21,915 nucleotides of DNA from an uncultured Lachnospiraceae bacterium (GTDB taxonomy: Bacteria; Bacillota; Clostridia; Lachnospirales; Lachnospiraceae). Location of the stretch: assembly GCA_910586715.1 (NCBI GenBank), contig CAJUJG010000029.1, forward strand, positions 1-21,915, in the 5' to 3' direction. The position numbers were made by a program, and so were the translations under genes. Of the stretch, positions 20,281 through 21,915 are shown piece after piece. Below the pieces are notes generated by a model. The model was not told where the DNA came from and did not search any database. It saw nothing but the letters and a program-made list of their open reading frames with translations. Position 1 is the first letter of the stretch. Each line of letters starts with the position of its first letter.

Positions 20281-20751
20281 TTACCATGCACGGTCGTAAC
20301 ATAATGCATTCCAATAATAGAGTGCATTTTTGGCATCTAAAATAATTTCACATTCCGCATGGCGCGGCTCCTTATCAAACCATACCCAACATTTAAATAG
20401 CGTAGACTGGTAGCTTTCATATTTGGTGATGAACTCAATTTGGTATTCTCCGTTGTTTACTGCACTAATGAAATCGGCAGATTCCCAATCTTCACGGATA
20501 ATATGACCTCTTTTGTTTTTTCGGAAAATAGAAATGTGAATATTTTCGATTTCGTCATTAATCATTTCAAAATCTACTTGGGAAGCATTAGTGCGGACTG
20601 TGTTTTCAGACATGTTTTTGGGGTGGTTCGCCAATATCCAAAAGCCGTCGGGAAAAAGAAAGGATAGTATGCCCTTGTGAAAATACATTTTTTCGGCGAA
20701 GCAGTCGTGAAGTGTAATATGGTTGTCGTTTGGTTCGCAATTTTGATACAT
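20281..20751 (-). CDS. Hypothetical protein
   Basis: This 156-residue soluble protein starts MYQNCEPNDNHITLHDCFAE. AAAGGAGG lies 6 nt before the ATG, strong evidence of translation. It has many aromatic residues (FFPDGFWILANH, WVWFDKEPRH, YYWNALCY) and mixed strand-like segments, with no signal or membrane segment. The family is not recognised. It is isolated between the HPr-like gene and tRNA-Leu on the opposite strand. Its codon use is more AT rich than the uronate cluster, which could reflect separate acquisition, but this is a weak impression. Confidence 0.75.
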   Translation of the reverse strand: MYQNCEPNDNHITLHDCFAEKMYFHKGILSFLFPDGFWILANHPKNMSENTVRTNASQVDFEMINDEIENIHISIFRKNKRGHIIREDWESADFISAVNNGEYQIEFITKYESYQSTLFKCWVWFDKEPRHAECEIILDAKNALYYWNALCYDRAW

Positions 20752-20826
20752 GTTGTGCCTCCTTTGTCTGTTTTTATACCAAACAGTGGTTAATAATAAA
20801 AATAATTGAAATAATCAAAAAATCTG

Positions 20827-20855
20827 TTGACATATCAGATAAAACACGTTACAAT
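20827..20855 (+). promoter_or_regulatory. tRNA-Leu promoter
   Basis: TTGACA (20827-20832) and TACAAT (20850-20855) are spaced by 17 nt, directly upstream of the tRNA. Confidence 0.85.
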
Positions 20856-20866
20856 ATTAGTTGTTT

Positions 20867-20949
20867 GCAGGAGTGGCGGAATGGCAGACGCGCAGGCTTC
20901 AGGTGCCTGTGGTAGCAATACCGTGTGGGTTCAAGTCCCATCTCCTGCA
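20867..20949 (+). tRNA. tRNA-Leu (anticodon CAG)
   Basis: This 83-nt type II tRNA has acceptor GCAGGAG/CTCCTGC with discriminator A, D arm GCGGAATGGCAGACGC, anticodon stem CAGGC/GCCTG with loop TTCAGGT (anticodon CAG, reads CUG), a long variable arm with GGT/ACC, and T arm with GGTTCAAGTCC. CCA is not encoded. T-rich runs follow and may terminate it. Confidence 0.95.
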
Positions 20950-20999
20950 TTTTTTATTGCTTTTTTTAATTTTGCTTAAATAGAGCAGACAGTCAAGTT

Positions 21000-21019
21000 C
21001 AAATGCTTGGTGGCATTTG
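21000..21019. other. Small hairpin after the MerR-type gene
   Basis: CAAATGC (21000-21006) and GCATTTG (21013-21019) form a perfect 7-bp stem just beyond the stop codon of the minus-strand regulator. No U-tract follows on that strand, so a terminator role is doubtful. Confidence 0.4.
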
Positions 21020-21021
21020 GT

Positions 21022-21843
21022 TTATGCATTACCGACAGGAATTTCAATCTGCACGATATAATCTTCAACGCAGTCAATTACGTTCTCGTTAATTCCCATT
21101 TCATACGAATAGCCCCGCAATATCAGCTGATGTTCTTTGGCATAATCAAGGAGCTTTTTGTAACGCTGTGGGATTTTATCCCAACCGCCTTTGTGAAAGG
21201 CTCTTAAATAGGTTCCGCCGGACTGGATATGCAGTCCGTTTTTTTGTGTCAGAAACGGGATTTCAATAAATAGTTTGGTGTAATCGTCAAAGTTTCCGTT
21301 TTGCAGGCTGGCAACAGGTATCATGGAACCGTAGGAGGCGTCGTGAAGGCGTCCGAGCTGATACTTTTCCGTTTCAGCGGTAATTCGTTCGACTTCTTCT
21401 TCAAAGGACGTGTTTTTGTCAATGTCCACCGTGACAAGACAGCGTTCTTCTTTTTCAACAATACTGATTTTAGATAAATCCATTGTCAGCAGGGTCTCCA
21501 TATTTTGGTAATAATTACATAATGTTTTGCGGACTGCCTGCAGATGCATGATGCTGCGGTCCAAGTCGGTTATTTTTTCCGATAAGAGCTGTTTCATGTT
21601 GGTGGCGGAGCGGTTTTTCATGAAATCCTGTATTTCGGTCAGGGATACGTCCAGTTCCCGCAGTAAAAGAATGGTTTCAAGGACGGGGCTTTGGCGGTAG
21701 CTGTAGCAGCGGTAGCCGTTTTCGGGATTGACAGCGGCGGGCTGAAACAGACCGATTTCATCGTACCACATCAGAGTTTTTTTGTTGATTCCATGCATGG
21801 CTGCAAATTGCCCGATGGTAAGTAAGTTATGTTTTTTGCTCAT
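21022..21843 (-). CDS. MerR-family regulator with GyrI-like effector domain (BmrR type)
   Basis: This 273-residue regulator has an N-terminal winged helix-turn-helix (LLTIGQFAAMHGINKKTLMWYDEIGLFQPAAVNPENGYRCYSYRQ, about residues 7-52). A dimerisation coiled coil follows (about 85-115). The C-terminal domain from about 125 has a GyrI/BmrR ligand-binding pattern (GSMIPVASLQNG, LHIQSGGTYLRAFHKGGWDKIPQRYKKLLDYAKEH, RGYSYEMGINEN). Such proteins bind hydrophobic or cationic drugs and activate an efflux gene by untwisting a promoter with a long spacer. Exactly such a promoter lies 30-60 nt upstream on the opposite strand. The ribosome binding site is GAGGT. Confidence 0.92.
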   Translation of the reverse strand: MSKKHNLLTIGQFAAMHGINKKTLMWYDEIGLFQPAAVNPENGYRCYSYRQSPVLETILLLRELDVSLTEIQDFMKNRSATNMKQLLSEKITDLDRSIMHLQAVRKTLCNYYQNMETLLTMDLSKISIVEKEERCLVTVDIDKNTSFEEEVERITAETEKYQLGRLHDASYGSMIPVASLQNGNFDDYTKLFIEIPFLTQKNGLHIQSGGTYLRAFHKGGWDKIPQRYKKLLDYAKEHQLILRGYSYEMGINENVIDCVEDYIVQIEIPVGNA

Positions 21844-21874
21844 AATCTACCTCTGAAAAAATGTTTATTTCCTC

Positions 21875-21905
21875 TTGACCGTACTGTTACTGTACGGTTT
21901 ATGAT
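21875..21905 (+). promoter_or_regulatory. MerR-type 19-bp-spacer promoter pointing off the window
   Basis: TTGACC (21875-21880) and TATGAT (21900-21905) are separated by 19 nt, the long spacer typical of MerR-activated promoters. The spacer region holds a palindrome with perfect 7-bp arms ACCGTAC (21878-21884) and GTACGGT (21892-21898). The controlled gene lies beyond the right edge of the window and is read divergently from the regulator. Confidence 0.8.
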
Positions 21906-21915
21906 ATTACACACA

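Overview
The window looks like a chromosomal segment of a low-to-mid GC Gram-positive anaerobe of the class Clostridia, most probably a Lachnospiraceae-type gut bacterium. This is inferred from strong AGGAGG-type ribosome binding sites, sigma-A promoters (TTGACA-17-TATAAT type), a Firmicute-style GlnRS, the DUF3810 and Mbeg1-like proteins, and a complete lower uronate pathway. No marker gene here fixes the species.

Layout. Positions 1-~770 hold IS debris: the 3' part of an IS3-family transposase abutting the 5' stub of an IS30-family transposase. Positions 867-2677 form a compact operon: an ECF sigma factor (probably with an ATT start), a putative anti-sigma factor and two small membrane proteins, the last of LiaI/LiaF type. 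Next comes an overlapping pair, a stand-alone AraC-type DNA-binding domain followed by a ClpP protease with an intact triad (2916-3871). Housekeeping genes follow: glnS with a HAD hydrolase, a convergent membrane-anchored protein with an Asp/Phe repeat, a YigZ-family protein, tRNA-Pro(AGG), hflX, a DUF3810 metallopeptidase-like protein and a DUF2974/Mbeg1-like hydrolase.

The accessory core is 12250-18900, a uronate catabolic cluster: uxaB (tagaturonate to altronate), uxaA (altronate to 2-keto-3-deoxygluconate, KDG), kdgK (KDG to KDPG), an SDR dehydrogenase (KduD or gluconate 5-dehydrogenase type) and eda (KDPG to pyruvate plus glyceraldehyde-3-phosphate) carrying an extra C-terminal VOC-like domain. 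uxaB has a clear promoter with a LacI-type palindrome at the expected start of transcription, and a ~190 nt structured leader. The gaps in this cluster are unusually rich in stem-loops. Two related three-hairpin elements (A, 12265-12424; B, 12523-12656) precede uxaB. A different two-hairpin element recurs after kdgK (16840-16948) and after the SDR gene (17810-17898), with the same architecture but different stem sequences. These repeated, covarying RNA-like elements are the most novel signal in the window.

The right end carries a small unknown protein, a HIT-family hydrolase, an HPr-like protein without the phosphorylatable histidine, an unknown protein on the minus strand, tRNA-Leu(CAG), and a BmrR-like MerR regulator. 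Its divergent promoter has a 19-bp spacer and a palindrome, and it points off the window end toward an unseen target gene.
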